From contig JAIUME010000001.1 in the NCBI GenBank assembly GCA_022565695.1, forward strand, positions 372,001 through 436,000: a stretch of DNA of 64,000 nt. The letters run 5' to 3'. The notes under the pieces are model-generated. The model had not been told where the DNA came from and did not search any database. It saw only the letters and a program-made list of their open reading frames with translations. Shown piece by piece: positions 19,509-28,677 of the stretch. A program made the position numbers and the translations under genes. The stretch comes from Alcanivorax sp. Its GTDB lineage: Bacteria; Pseudomonadota; Gammaproteobacteria; Pseudomonadales; Alcanivoracaceae. Position 1 is the first letter of the stretch. Each line of letters starts with the position of its first letter.

Positions 19509-20243
19509 TCAGCGTCCCGGCAATCGGGCTGCCTGGTCGCGAATCCAGCTTTCTGCCTCATTCGCCACTATCTTGGGGGCTTTGCCGGCCGTTTCAATGG
19601 CTGGCCCGATCACCAGCGTAATGACACCGCTGTGTCGCAGCATCGAACGGGCCGGCCAGCAATGCCCGGCGTTGTGGACGATGGGCACCAGCCGCACCCC
19701 GGCGTGGCAGGCGAGCATGGCGCCGCCGCTGTTAAAACGCCCTATCACGCCCGCAGGCTGGCGAGTGCCTTCCGGGTAGATGACAACGCTGATGCCTTCC
19801 TGCAACCGGGCCTTGCCGGTGCGCAGAATCGTCTTCAGCGCGCCGCCGGGGTTGCTGCGATCAATGGCGATCGGCTTCAGCAGCGCCAATCCCCAGCCGA
19901 AAAACGGCACCCACAGCAGCTCTCGCTTCAGCACCGTGGCCTGGGGCGCAATCAGCAACTGCAGGTAGAAGGTCTCCCACTGGCTCTGGTGATTGGCAAC
20001 GACCACCACGGGCTCGCCCTCGGGCAGGTTCTCCCGGCCCTCCACCACGACCTGTACGCCATTGAGATGGCGCAACAGCCACATGGTGGCATGGGTCCAC
20101 AGGTTGACGAAACGAAAACGCTGCTCGAAGGACATGAATGGTGCAGCCACCAGGCACGCCATGCTGTGCACGATACCAATCAGGTGATAGCCGACAACAA
20201 ATAGCAGGCTGCGCAGGCGTACGGAGACAGAAGCCGATTTCAT
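19509..20243 (-). CDS. plsC: 1-acyl-sn-glycerol-3-phosphate acyltransferase (PlsC family)
   Basis: This is a 244-residue membrane-associated acyltransferase that would acylate lysophosphatidic acid to phosphatidic acid. Visible motifs are ANHQSQWET (the catalytic HX4D box in its HX4E form), IAIDRSNP and the acceptor-binding box VIYPEGTRQ, with a hydrophobic N-terminal segment. The start at 20243 has an SD-like AGGA upstream. It lies downstream of glyS on the same strand. In pseudomonads a plsC gene also sits near glyS, usually with a gmhB phosphatase gene between, which is missing here. Confidence 0.9.
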   Translation of the reverse strand: MKSASVSVRLRSLLFVVGYHLIGIVHSMACLVAAPFMSFEQRFRFVNLWTHATMWLLRHLNGVQVVVEGRENLPEGEPVVVVANHQSQWETFYLQLLIAPQATVLKRELLWVPFFGWGLALLKPIAIDRSNPGGALKTILRTGKARLQEGISVVIYPEGTRQPAGVIGRFNSGGAMLACHAGVRLVPIVHNAGHCWPARSMLRHSGVITLVIGPAIETAGKAPKIVANEAESWIRDQAARLPGR

Positions 20244-20332
20244 GAAATGTCCTGTGGTCTTTCCTTGAGTCAGGCTTTCCCTGAGAGTCACAGTCTGGTC
20301 GGGCCCACGTCACGAGACCATGAAGATCCGTC

Positions 20333-22417
20333 TCAGCCACCCAGCTCCGATATGTCTGCCACTTGCAGGAACAGATCACGCAGGAACGACAGCAGCGCCA
20401 ATCGATTGTCACGTACCGCCGGGTCGTCCGCCATGACCATAACCTGATCAAAGAAGGCGTCCACCGGTTCGCGGAGCTCGGCCAGCAAGGCCAGGATGGC
20501 GCCGTAATCGCCCTGCTCTACCAACGGTTCGGACTGGGCATAGGCATTTACCACCGCATCGGTCAGCGCCTGTTCCGCAGGTTCGTCCAGCAGCGCGCCG
20601 TCGATCTCGTCGCCCGGCGCTTGCGCCAGCTTGGCGAGAATATTCGCCACCCGCTTGTTGGCCGCCGCCAGCGCCGCCGCTTCCGGCAGCTGGCGGAAAG
20701 CAGCCACGGCACGCACCCGGCGATCGAAGTCCAGCGGCTGGGTGGGCGCAACGGCCTGCACAGCGCGGATGACCTGGGTGTCGATGCCCAGCTCCTGATA
20801 CATGGCCCGGTATCGGCCATTGATGAATTCCAGCGCCTGCGCTGCGGCATCGTCGGTGATGCGTGAGCCGAGGCCGGCAGCAGCCTCGTTCACGATTCGT
20901 TCGATATCCAGCGGCAGTTCGTTGCCGATGATGATGCGCAGAATGCCGAGTGTGGCACGGCGCAGGGCATAAGGATCCTTGTCGCCGGTAGGTTTCTGAC
21001 CGATACCGAAAATGCCCACCAGCGTGTCCAGCTTGTCGGCCAGTGCCAGTGCCTGGCCGGTGCGCGTCGCCGGCAGGCTGTCACCGGCAAAGCGCGGCAG
21101 GTACTGTTCATTCAGCGCCTGGGCCAGCTCGTTTGGCAGGCCTTCATGGCGGGCGAGATAGTAGCCCATGACACCCTGCATGGTGTCGAACTCGCCGACC
21201 ATTTCCGAAGTCAGATCCGCTTTGCACAGATGGCCCGCCTGAGTCGCCAGCGCCACGTCACCGCCGATCTCGGCGGCAATGATGCCGGCCAGGCGGGCAA
21301 CACGTTCGCATTTCTCGAAGGTGGTGCCCAGCTGCTGCTGGAATACGACCTGCCGCAGCGGTTCGGCATGTTGCGCCAGTGTCTTGCGGCAGTCGTTATC
21401 GTAGAAAAAGGCCGCATCCGCCAGGCGTGGGCGAATCACTTTCTCATTGCCGCTGATCACGGCGGCCTTGTCGGTGCTGTCGATATTGCTGAGGGTGATG
21501 AAGGCATTCATCAGCGTGCCGTTGCCATCCACCACAGGAAAATACTTCTGATGTTCCTGCATGGCGGTAATCAGTGCTTCCTGGGGAACGCGCAGGAAGT
21601 CCTCATCGAAGTGGCCCATCAGGGCCACCGGCCATTCCACCAGCGCGGTCACTTCATTGAGCAGATCGTCATCGATCACTGCGCTACCACCTGCCTGGGT
21701 GCCAGCGGCAGTGGCTTGCTCATTCACCATAGCCCGGCGGCGAGCGAAGTCGGCAATAACAAAGCCTTCGCTTTCCAGGCGCTGTTCGTATTCTGCCGGT
21801 GTGTTCAGCTCAATCGGTGCCGGTGCATGGAATCGGTGGCCGCGCGTCTGCCGGCCAGCTTCAAGCCCCAGTAAGGACAAGGGCAGCACGTCATTGCCGA
21901 GCAATGCCACCAGCCAGTGTACCGGCCGCACGAACTGTTCCTTGCGGGCGCCCCAGCGCATGCGCTTGGGGATCGGCAGGCGCTGAACGGACTGGGCCAG
22001 GAATTCCGGCAACAGGGTTTGCACCTGTTTGCCCTCTTCCGTGACCCGGGCAACCAGCCATGCACCCTTGTCGGTTTCCAGCGTCTGCAGCTGGTCCACG
22101 CTCAGCCCCACAGAACTGGCGAAGCCCTGGGCCGCTTTGGTGGGCTGGCCATCGGCGTCGAACGCCGCCGTCACGGCCGGGCCACGGCGCTCGGTGTCGC
22201 GATCCGGCTGGGCCAATTGCAGCGCCTCGATGCGAAACGCCAGCCGACGTGGTGCGGCGAAAACCGTCAAGGCGCCGTGGGCGAGCCCGGCCTCGTCAAT
22301 CTGGCGCAGGACTTCACCGGCAAAGGCTTCGGACAGCGACTGCAGGGATTTCGGCGGCAGTTCTTCGGTGCCGAGCTCGATCAGCAGATCCTGGTATTCG
22401 GTGGGTGCGCTGCTCAT
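20333..22417 (-). CDS. glyS: Glycine--tRNA ligase beta subunit
   Basis: This is the 694-residue beta chain of the heterotetrameric bacterial glycyl-tRNA synthetase, involved in tRNA recognition. It begins with [16 protein letters not shown], contains the HD-like region ([28 protein letters not shown]) and has the segment [15 protein letters not shown] typical of the family, with an anticodon-binding C-terminus ending in the usual [21 protein letters not shown]. Its ATG overlaps the glyQ stop codon (ATGA), so the two subunits are translated together. Confidence 0.97.
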   Translation of the reverse strand: MSSAPTEYQDLLIELGTEELPPKSLQSLSEAFAGEVLRQIDEAGLAHGALTVFAAPRRLAFRIEALQLAQPDRDTERRGPAVTAAFDADGQPTKAAQGFASSVGLSVDQLQTLETDKGAWLVARVTEEGKQVQTLLPEFLAQSVQRLPIPKRMRWGARKEQFVRPVHWLVALLGNDVLPLSLLGLEAGRQTRGHRFHAPAPIELNTPAEYEQRLESEGFVIADFARRRAMVNEQATAAGTQAGGSAVIDDDLLNEVTALVEWPVALMGHFDEDFLRVPQEALITAMQEHQKYFPVVDGNGTLMNAFITLSNIDSTDKAAVISGNEKVIRPRLADAAFFYDNDCRKTLAQHAEPLRQVVFQQQLGTTFEKCERVARLAGIIAAEIGGDVALATQAGHLCKADLTSEMVGEFDTMQGVMGYYLARHEGLPNELAQALNEQYLPRFAGDSLPATRTGQALALADKLDTLVGIFGIGQKPTGDKDPYALRRATLGILRIIIGNELPLDIERIVNEAAAGLGSRITDDAAAQALEFINGRYRAMYQELGIDTQVIRAVQAVAPTQPLDFDRRVRAVAAFRQLPEAAALAAANKRVANILAKLAQAPGDEIDGALLDEPAEQALTDAVVNAYAQSEPLVEQGDYGAILALLAELREPVDAFFDQVMVMADDPAVRDNRLALLSFLRDLFLQVADISELGG

Positions 22418-23406
22418 GATGACCGGGTTCCTTTCGATGCCGTGCTTTTCGATTTCTTTGCCTTGCGTTCCAGCTGTGCCATGACCTCATCGCGGAGGGC
22501 GGCATCGGCCATGGGAAAGCCCAGAGCCTGGCGGGCGGCAAAATAGGCGTCTGCTACAGCACGGGCCAGGGCGCGCACCCGCAGGATGAAGCGCTGCCGC
22601 TCGGTCACCGAAATGGCCTTGCGCGCATCCAGCAGATTGAAGGTATGGGACGCCTTGAGCACATACTCATAGGCGGGCAATGGCAGCCCGGCTTCGATCA
22701 GCTTCTGGCTTTCGGCCTCGAACAGATCGAACTGCTCGAACAGTGCGGCAACGTTGGCATGCTCGAAGTTGAAGGTGGACATCTCCACTTCGTTCTGCAA
22801 AAACACGTCGCCGTAGGTGACCTTGCCGAACGGACCATCGGACCAGATCAGGTCGTAGACCGAGTCCACACCCTGCAGGTACATGGCCAGGCGCTCCAGG
22901 CCATAGGTAATCTCACCGGTGACCGGATAGCAGTCGATGCCGCCGACTTGCTGGAAGTAAGTGAACTGGGTGACTTCCATGCCGTTGAGCCAGACCTCCC
23001 AGCCCAGGCCCCAGGCGCCCAGTGTCGGCGATTCCCAGTTATCTTCCACAAAGCGGATATCGTGCACCAGAGTATCGAAGCCCAGCATCTTGAGAGAGCC
23101 GAGATACAGATCCTGAATATTGTCTGGAGAAGGCTTGAGGACGACCTGGAACTGATAGTAATGCTGCAGGCGGTTGGGGTTCTCACCATAGCGACCGTCG
23201 GTGGGGCGGCGCGACGGCTGCACATAGGCGCTGTTCCAGTTTTCCGGGCCGATGGCGCGCAAAAAAGTGGCCGGGTGAAAGGTGCCCGCGCCCACTTCCA
23301 TATCCAGCGGCTGAACAATGACACAGCCCTGCTCTGCCCAGTATTGCTGGAGGGCAAGAATCAGACCCTGAAAAGTGCTGACGTCCACGTGAGATTTTGC
23401 GGCCAT
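22414..23406 (-). CDS. glyQ: Glycine--tRNA ligase alpha subunit
   Basis: This is the 330-residue catalytic alpha chain of glycyl-tRNA synthetase. It has the characteristic [18 protein letters not shown] start, [17 protein letters not shown] and [20 protein letters not shown] motifs and the [20 protein letters not shown] block. I start it at 23406 because an AGGA box precedes the ATG and the family N-terminus begins there. The C-terminus carries a short lysine/serine-rich extension. It is first in a glyQ-glyS-plsC unit and divergent from tag. Confidence 0.97.
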   Translation of the reverse strand: MAAKSHVDVSTFQGLILALQQYWAEQGCVIVQPLDMEVGAGTFHPATFLRAIGPENWNSAYVQPSRRPTDGRYGENPNRLQHYYQFQVVLKPSPDNIQDLYLGSLKMLGFDTLVHDIRFVEDNWESPTLGAWGLGWEVWLNGMEVTQFTYFQQVGGIDCYPVTGEITYGLERLAMYLQGVDSVYDLIWSDGPFGKVTYGDVFLQNEVEMSTFNFEHANVAALFEQFDLFEAESQKLIEAGLPLPAYEYVLKASHTFNLLDARKAISVTERQRFILRVRALARAVADAYFAARQALGFPMADAALRDEVMAQLERKAKKSKSTASKGTRSS

Positions 23407-23553
23407 GAGAAATCCTGAAAAAAACAGCGGCCAAGTATAACGCCCCGGCGAGACGGGTGATACCGCTGGCCCGGCGCGGCAGGTGTTGCTAGCATACTGT
23501 TCGGATGGACAGTTAATCGGTAACAGCCTGACCATAAATAGCAAGGAGGCGTT

Positions 23554-24186
23554 ATGCCCGCGACACGCGTTTCAGCCAGCACGTCATCGAGCACGTCATC
23601 AAGCACCTCATCAATGGAACCCCGCTGCCCCTGGTGCGGCGACGACCCCCTCTACCAGCGCTATCACGATGAGGAATGGGGGGTGCCGGTGCACGACGAC
23701 AATACCCTGTTCGAGTTTCTGATACTGGAGGGTGCCCAGGCCGGGCTCAGCTGGATCACGGTGCTGCGCAAACGCGAGCGTTATCGGCAGGTGTTCGACG
23801 GTTTCGACCCGGTGAAAGTAGCCCGGTACACCGACAAACGGGTGGAAAAGTTGCTGGCCGACCCGGGCATCATCCGCAATCGCCTGAAAGTCAGGTCAGC
23901 GATTCGCAATGCGAAGGCATTCCTGGCGGTGCAGCAGGAGTTCGGCAGTTTTGACCGGTATCTGTGGGCCTTTGTCGGTGGCAAGCCCATCGTCAATCAT
24001 TACCGCACCCTGGCAGAGTGCCCCACGGTCACGCCGCAGGCCGAGGCATTGAGCAAGGATCTGAAGAAGCGCGGCTTCAACTTTGTCGGGCCCACCATCA
24101 TGTATGCCTTCATGCAGGCGGTGGGCATGGTCAATGATCACCTGATCAGTTGCCCCCGACACAAGGCCTGCGCCGCCCTCGTCTGA
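23554..24186 (+). CDS. tag: DNA-3-methyladenine glycosylase I
   Basis: This 210-residue base-excision repair enzyme removes 3-methyladenine. The core shows [37 protein letters not shown] and, near the end, a zinc-site tail (DHLISCPRH) matching the Cys/His ligands of Tag. The first 20 residues are an S/T-rich extension built on three STSS units, absent from typical Tag, whose start would be the internal Met at 23614. I keep the upstream ATG because AAGGAGG lies just ahead of it while 23614 has no ribosome site. It is divergent from glyQ. Confidence 0.95.
   Translation: MPATRVSASTSSSTSSSTSSMEPRCPWCGDDPLYQRYHDEEWGVPVHDDNTLFEFLILEGAQAGLSWITVLRKRERYRQVFDGFDPVKVARYTDKRVEKLLADPGIIRNRLKVRSAIRNAKAFLAVQQEFGSFDRYLWAFVGGKPIVNHYRTLAECPTVTPQAEALSKDLKKRGFNFVGPTIMYAFMQAVGMVNDHLISCPRHKACAALV
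23578..23613 (+). repeat. 12-bp tandem repeat (three copies) in the tag 5' coding region
   Basis: Three near-identical 12-mers (AGCACGTCATCG, AGCACGTCATCA, AGCACCTCATCA) lie directly before the Met that normally starts Tag. Each encodes Ser-Thr-Ser-Ser, so gain or loss of units would keep the frame. Confidence 0.8.
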
Positions 24187-24206
24187 GATAGCGGCGCAGT
24201 GCGCGA

Positions 24207-24920
24207 TCAGCGGTTGAAGACGCTGCCGATCAGCTGGCTGCCCCGCCCCACCGGGTCCTGACGGATCAGGGCTTCCTCGCTGGCGACACGGGTAAACAGG
24301 CCATCCAGACTCTGGTTGAGCACATAGTCTTCCAGATCCAGGTTCGGGCGATTGCGCACCGGCAGGGTGTTGTACACATCCAGCATCAGGCGGTATTGAT
24401 CATAAAAGCCCACCTGCTCCAGGTTGCTGCGAATGATCGGCTGATAGCGCTGGCGCAGGCCGCTCTCCGTCTGGTTGCGGAAATAGCGGGTTGCCGCCGT
24501 GTCATCCCCGCGCACGATATCCAGTGCATCGGTCACGGTCATGTTGCGCACGGCGCTGACGAACATGTCCCGCGCCTCGCTGGCAGCCTGTTCCGCCCCC
24601 TGGTTCATCAATGCTTCCACCCGGTCCACATAGCGCCCCATGCCGAACTGGCGCAGGGTGCTGGTGACCGCCTGGGCCTGTTCCGGCATGGTGATCCGCA
24701 GCAGCGGGTCGTTGGCATAGCCGCCGGGCGCGGAAAGGGTGTCCGCTGCCCGGGTGCTGCTCAGCTCCAGAGTCTGCTTGATGCCAGCCACCAGCTGAGG
24801 CTGCTCGCCCCCCAGACCGCTGCCGTCGAGAAATTCATTGAGATTGGCGCAGCCGGCGGTGACCAGCAGGGACAGGGCCGCAAGCGCAGCCATAACAGGT
24901 TTGAGAGCGCGATGATGCAT
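24207..24920 (-). CDS. DUF4197 family lipoprotein
   Basis: This is a 237-residue predicted lipoprotein. The N-terminus carries a lipoprotein signal with lipobox LVTAGC, followed by a mostly helical domain matching the DUF4197 layout (GIKQTLELSSTRAADTL, RQFGMGRYVDRVEALMNQGAE, FYDQYRLMLDVYNTLP, DYVLNQSLDGLFTRVASEE). The start at 24920 is supported by an AGGAGG box upstream; a longer frame to 25010 is not. The function of DUF4197 proteins is unknown. It is divergent from the TetR-type regulator. Confidence 0.88.
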   Translation of the reverse strand: MHHRALKPVMAALAALSLLVTAGCANLNEFLDGSGLGGEQPQLVAGIKQTLELSSTRAADTLSAPGGYANDPLLRITMPEQAQAVTSTLRQFGMGRYVDRVEALMNQGAEQAASEARDMFVSAVRNMTVTDALDIVRGDDTAATRYFRNQTESGLRQRYQPIIRSNLEQVGFYDQYRLMLDVYNTLPVRNRPNLDLEDYVLNQSLDGLFTRVASEEALIRQDPVGRGSQLIGSVFNR

Positions 24921-25031
24921 GGGGGTGATCCTCCTCGTGTGTCTGCATCCTAATCTAGCGTCGGCCCGTTGCCTACGCTGTAGGCGATGTGTGACCGTTG
25001 GCCGTGACATATTCGGTTACACCCTCGCTAT

Positions 25032-25074
25032 TGAACAATGTTCAGCTGAGAGGGATCATTCTGAACACTGTTTA
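25032..25074. promoter_or_regulatory. Paired TetR-type operator half-palindromes
   Basis: TGAACAATGTTCA (25032-25044) is a perfect inverted repeat with a 3-bp centre. A second copy, TGAACACTGTTTA (25062-25074), follows with one arm mismatch, exactly 30 bp later. They lie 30-75 bp before the TetR-family gene. Paired short palindromes at the promoter of an autoregulated tetR gene are a common arrangement, so these are likely its operators. Confidence 0.6.
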
Positions 25075-25105
25075 ATAGAGATGGCTTGAGAGAGGCGATC
25101 AGGAT

Positions 25106-25723
25106 ATGGCACGCCGTAACGAGCACAGCAAGGCGCAGCTGCGCACACTCGCGATAGCGGCGGTGCGCGCGATCGTGGCCGAGCAAGGGCCGGACAAACT
25201 CAGTGTGCGCAAGGTGGCGGAGCATATCGGCTATACCCCGGGCATGCTCTACCACGTGTTTGCCTGCCTGGATGACCTGATTCTCCATGCCAATGCCGTC
25301 ACCCTGGATGGTCTGCTGCAACGCATGCAGGCGGCCACAGCGCTGTCACCTGCAGAGGCCCTGCAGACCATGGCCGGGCAGTACCTGGCCCTGGCCCGCG
25401 AGGAACCGCACCTCTGGCAGCTGGTGTTCATGCATCGCATGCCGCAGGCGGCGGCCGTGCCGGCCTGGTATCAACAGCGCACCCTGCAGTTGTTCGTGCT
25501 GGTGGAAGACCAGATGGCGCGGCTGTCGGCGCAGCAGGATGCGGCGGCAGTGCATCTGGCAGCACGCACCCTGTGGAGCAGCGTGCACGGCATCAGTGTG
25601 CTGGCGGTAGAAAACAAACTGAGCATTGCCGGGGATGTGGATGAAACGGCTATGCTGCAATCGCTGATTCATCATTATCTGGCCAGCTGGGCCCGAAACA
25701 GTGTCAACGGAGACGATGCATGA
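25106..25723 (+). CDS. TetR/AcrR-family transcriptional regulator
   Basis: This is a 205-residue regulator with an N-terminal helix-turn-helix (RTLAIAAVRAIVAEQG, SVRKVAEHIGYTPGMLYHVF) and a helical ligand-binding C-terminal domain of the TetR_C type that includes WSSVHGISVLA. The stop codon overlaps the start of the MFS-acyltransferase gene (ATGA), so both are one operon. The paired palindromes upstream suggest autoregulation. The ligand is probably a fatty acyl or lipid compound judging by its operon partner (inference). Confidence 0.9.
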   Translation: MARRNEHSKAQLRTLAIAAVRAIVAEQGPDKLSVRKVAEHIGYTPGMLYHVFACLDDLILHANAVTLDGLLQRMQAATALSPAEALQTMAGQYLALAREEPHLWQLVFMHRMPQAAAVPAWYQQRTLQLFVLVEDQMARLSAQQDAAAVHLAARTLWSSVHGISVLAVENKLSIAGDVDETAMLQSLIHHYLASWARNSVNGDDA

Positions 25724-27612
25724 AAGAAGGCCTATTGTCGCTACTCGGCAGCCGCCGTTTCGCGCCCTATTTTCTGACCCAGTTTCTTGGCGCATTCAAC
25801 GATAACGTCTATCGCCAGGCGCTGATTCTGCTGATCACTTCCGGCGTGGTGGCCACCACGGTGGCGCCCAATACCCTGAACAATATCGGCCTGATGTTGT
25901 TCATCCTGCCCTTCTTTCTGTTCTCTGCCCTGGCCGGGCAATTTGCGGACAAATTCGACAAGGCATTGCTGATTCGGCGGATCAAGCTGGCGGAAATCGT
26001 GATCATGCTGGTGGCGGCTGTGGGCTTCTATTTCAACGCCCTGTGGTTTCTGCTGGCACTGCTGTTCTGCATGGGTTTCCAGTCAACCTGCTTCGGCCCG
26101 TTGAAATATTCGATCATGCCCCAGCATCTGAAAAACACGGAACTTGTGGGCGGTAACGCGCTGGTTCAGCAAGGGACATATATCGCCATCCTGCTCGGCT
26201 CGATCTCCGGTATTGTACTGAACATGGAAGGTTCCGGCGCCTGGTGGGCACCGGCCGGCGTCATCACTATCGCCGTGCTGGGCTGGCTGGCGGCGCGGCA
26301 GATTCCGGCGGCACCGCCCGCTGACCCGTCACTGAAAATCAACTGGAATATCTTCTCCGAAACAGTTCGCATCATCGGCTACGCCCGGGAAGTGAAGTCG
26401 GTCTGGTATTCAGTGCTGGCAATTTCCTGGTTCTGGTTTCTCGGCGCGGCCTATACAACGCAGTTGAAGGTTTACGTTGACGACTATATCCAGGGCACCG
26501 AGATGGTCTACGCCCTGCTGCTGGCCACTTTCTCCATCGCCATTGGCGTAGGCTCAGTGTTATGCGAAAAACTGTCCGGCAAAAAAGTGGAGCTGGGGCT
26601 GGTGCCGATCGGGTCCCTAGGACTGTCCCTGTTCAGCATTGATCTGTTCTTTTCGTATCAGGGTTTGCCGGATCAGATGGCCGGCGCCAACGGTCTCATG
26701 AGCGTCGGCGCGTTTTTGTCGGAGCCTGCCGGCTTGCGCATCCTGCTGGATCTGTTCGGCATCGGTGTGTTCGGCGGTTTTTACATCGTGCCGCTGTTTT
26801 CGTTCATTCAGCAGCGTACCCGCAGCTCGCACCTGGCCCGTGTCATCGCGGCCTGCAATATTCTCAATGCGTTGCTGATGGTGCTCTCAGCCGTTGCGGG
26901 CATCGTGGTGGTGGGGTTGCTGGATATCAGTATTCCCGGCTTCTTCCTGATCCTGGCCATCGCCAACCTGATCGTGGCCGCCATCGTCTACAGCATCGTG
27001 CCGGAATTCATGATGCGCTTCATGATCTGGGTGATGACCAAGGTCATGTATCGGGTCAAGCGTGAAGGGTTGGTACATATTCCGGAACAAGGCCCCTGTG
27101 TGCTGGTCTGTAATCATGTGAGTTATGTGGATGCGCTGCTGATTGCTGGTTCCGTGCAGCGCCCGGTGCGCTTCGTGATGCAGAAGCAGATCTACGACAT
27201 GCCGGTGCTGAACTACATTTTCCGTACCGGCAAGACGATCCCCATAGACAGCCGTGAGCGTAATCCGCAGATCTATGATGCGGCGTTCGAGCGGGTGCAG
27301 GAGGAACTGGACGCCGGCAATGTGGTATGTATCTTTCCGGAAGGCCGCCTCTCCCGCGATGGGGATATCGGCGAATTCCGTAACGGCATCGAAAAAATCA
27401 TTGCCCGCAACCCGGTCCCGGTGATACCTATGGCATTGCAAGGCCTGTGGGGCAGCTTTTTCAGCCACAAGGACGGCAAGGCACTCGCCAAAGTCCCCCG
27501 GCGCATTCGCGCCCGTGTGGCACTGGTGGCGGACAAACCGCGGGCGCCGGACACGGTCACCGCCAGCAACCTGCGCGATGCCGTGCAGGCCCTGCGGGGT
27601 GACCGTCTGTAA
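25720..27612 (+). CDS. MFS transporter fused to a glycerophospholipid acyltransferase
   Basis: This 630-residue protein has an N-terminal 12-helix MFS transporter (about 10-430, starting FLTQFLGAFNDNVYRQAL) fused to a PlsC-like acyltransferase (about 440-630). The latter has the HX4D motif NHVSYVDALL near 464, TIPIDSRERNP and FPEGRLSRDGD near 538. It resembles an LplT lysophospholipid flippase joined to the acyltransferase part of Aas, without the AMP-dependent acyl-ACP synthetase domain. The likely role is to import and re-acylate lysophospholipids at the inner membrane. It is translationally coupled to the TetR regulator upstream. Confidence 0.9.
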   Translation: MKEGLLSLLGSRRFAPYFLTQFLGAFNDNVYRQALILLITSGVVATTVAPNTLNNIGLMLFILPFFLFSALAGQFADKFDKALLIRRIKLAEIVIMLVAAVGFYFNALWFLLALLFCMGFQSTCFGPLKYSIMPQHLKNTELVGGNALVQQGTYIAILLGSISGIVLNMEGSGAWWAPAGVITIAVLGWLAARQIPAAPPADPSLKINWNIFSETVRIIGYAREVKSVWYSVLAISWFWFLGAAYTTQLKVYVDDYIQGTEMVYALLLATFSIAIGVGSVLCEKLSGKKVELGLVPIGSLGLSLFSIDLFFSYQGLPDQMAGANGLMSVGAFLSEPAGLRILLDLFGIGVFGGFYIVPLFSFIQQRTRSSHLARVIAACNILNALLMVLSAVAGIVVVGLLDISIPGFFLILAIANLIVAAIVYSIVPEFMMRFMIWVMTKVMYRVKREGLVHIPEQGPCVLVCNHVSYVDALLIAGSVQRPVRFVMQKQIYDMPVLNYIFRTGKTIPIDSRERNPQIYDAAFERVQEELDAGNVVCIFPEGRLSRDGDIGEFRNGIEKIIARNPVPVIPMALQGLWGSFFSHKDGKALAKVPRRIRARVALVADKPRAPDTVTASNLRDAVQALRGDRL

Positions 27613-27643
27613 GGACGGCCTGTAAGGACGGCGCCCGGTAGTC

Positions 27644-27667
27644 GCTGCCGCCAGCCGGGGCGGCAGC
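27644..27667 (+). terminator. 9-bp perfect hairpin after the MFS-acyltransferase gene
   Basis: GCTGCCGCC (27644-27652) pairs perfectly with GGCGGCAGC (27659-27667) around a 6-base loop. It lies between the fusion gene and the VanZ-like gene. The following bases are AGAAACAG, not a T-run, so termination is uncertain. Confidence 0.45.
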
Positions 27668-27685
27668 AGAAACAGAGGAACACGG

Positions 27686-28084
27686 ATGAAAGACGACCCT
27701 CGGCGGCCATTTCTCAGCAACCTGCTCAAGGGCATGCCTGTGTGGCGTACGCTGGCCATACTTTGCGCGCTGGCGCTGTGGGTGATGAGCCTGTGGCCCG
27801 CGGATGACCTGCTGCGCCTCGGGGCGCGTTACGTCAACGACAAGGTCGGGCACTTCATTGGTTATATGGCGCTGGCCTGGCTGCTCAGCTGGGGCTGGCC
27901 GCGGTTGCCCGGCTGGCTGGTGTGGACGGCGGCATTCAGCTGCGGCGCGGCAATAGAAATCGCCCAGTCGTTTGCCCCCACGCGCCACTTCTCCTGGCTG
28001 GATATGCTGGCCAATGGTTCGGGCGCCCTGCTCGGTGTGCTGATTGCCATTCCCCTGTGGCGGTACATGACGCGAATGGACTGA
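27686..28084 (+). CDS. VanZ-like small membrane protein
   Basis: This is a 132-residue inner-membrane protein with three or four hydrophobic helices. It has family signatures of VanZ-like proteins: NDKVGHFIGYMALAWLLS, then IEIAQSFAPTRHFSWLDMLANGSGALLG. VanZ itself affects teicoplanin resistance, but most homologues in Gram-negatives have no known function. AGAGGAA precedes the ATG. It follows a hairpin after the MFS-acyltransferase gene and may be transcribed separately. Confidence 0.88.
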   Translation: MKDDPRRPFLSNLLKGMPVWRTLAILCALALWVMSLWPADDLLRLGARYVNDKVGHFIGYMALAWLLSWGWPRLPGWLVWTAAFSCGAAIEIAQSFAPTRHFSWLDMLANGSGALLGVLIAIPLWRYMTRMD

Positions 28085-28187
28085 TAGCTGACAGGTCTGG
28101 ACGGCAATGGCTGACAGACGCGCCAGCGGAGATCTGGTGTGATGTTGTTCCCAGGCAGTCATTGCCGAGGAGCAAGGGAGCACAGGG

Positions 28188-28643
28188 ATGCGCATCACGT
28201 CATTTTCCACAAGCCTGGCGTTGACCGGTCTGCTACTGGCGAGCCCGCTGGTGGCCCAGCAGGTTTATGTCTGCAAGAGCGACACCGACGACACGACCCT
28301 TTTCAGCGATCTGCCTTGTGGCGAAGCGCAGCAGGGTGGCGCTATCGGCACGATTAGTGGCATGGATTTCAGTGGCATGGATTCACCACCATCTGCCGCC
28401 CGGGCCGCACCGGCAGCGCGTGCCACGCGCGAGGCCGCGCCACCCTCCCGACCACAGCAATCCCGTCCCGGGCGACTGTCGTTCGGTGAGCGCGCCGAGC
28501 TGCGCGGGCTGGAGATAGAGCGGGACGGACTGGAGCGGGATCTGCGTAAACGTCACATGTCCGACGCGGCCCGCAGCCGCGCCCGGCAACGGCTGACACA
28601 GGTCAATCGGGAGATCAGCGCGCTGGAACGGCGGCAGCCCTGA
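28188..28643 (+). CDS. DUF4124-type secreted protein
   Basis: This is a 151-residue exported protein with a signal peptide ending in PLVAQ. A short DUF4124-like module follows (QQVYVCKSDTDDTTLFSDLPCG) with two cysteines that could pair in the periplasm. A low-complexity S/A/P/R linker and a charged, probably coiled-coil C-terminus (RGLEIERDGLERDLRKR, QVNREISALERRQ) complete it. AAGGGAG lies 7 bases before the ATG. Function unknown. It is convergent with the AraC-type gene. Confidence 0.8.
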   Translation: MRITSFSTSLALTGLLLASPLVAQQVYVCKSDTDDTTLFSDLPCGEAQQGGAIGTISGMDFSGMDSPPSAARAAPAARATREAAPPSRPQQSRPGRLSFGERAELRGLEIERDGLERDLRKRHMSDAARSRARQRLTQVNREISALERRQP

Positions 28644-28677
28644 GCATGTCGGTGCCGGCGCGGTGTTGAACTGGCGT

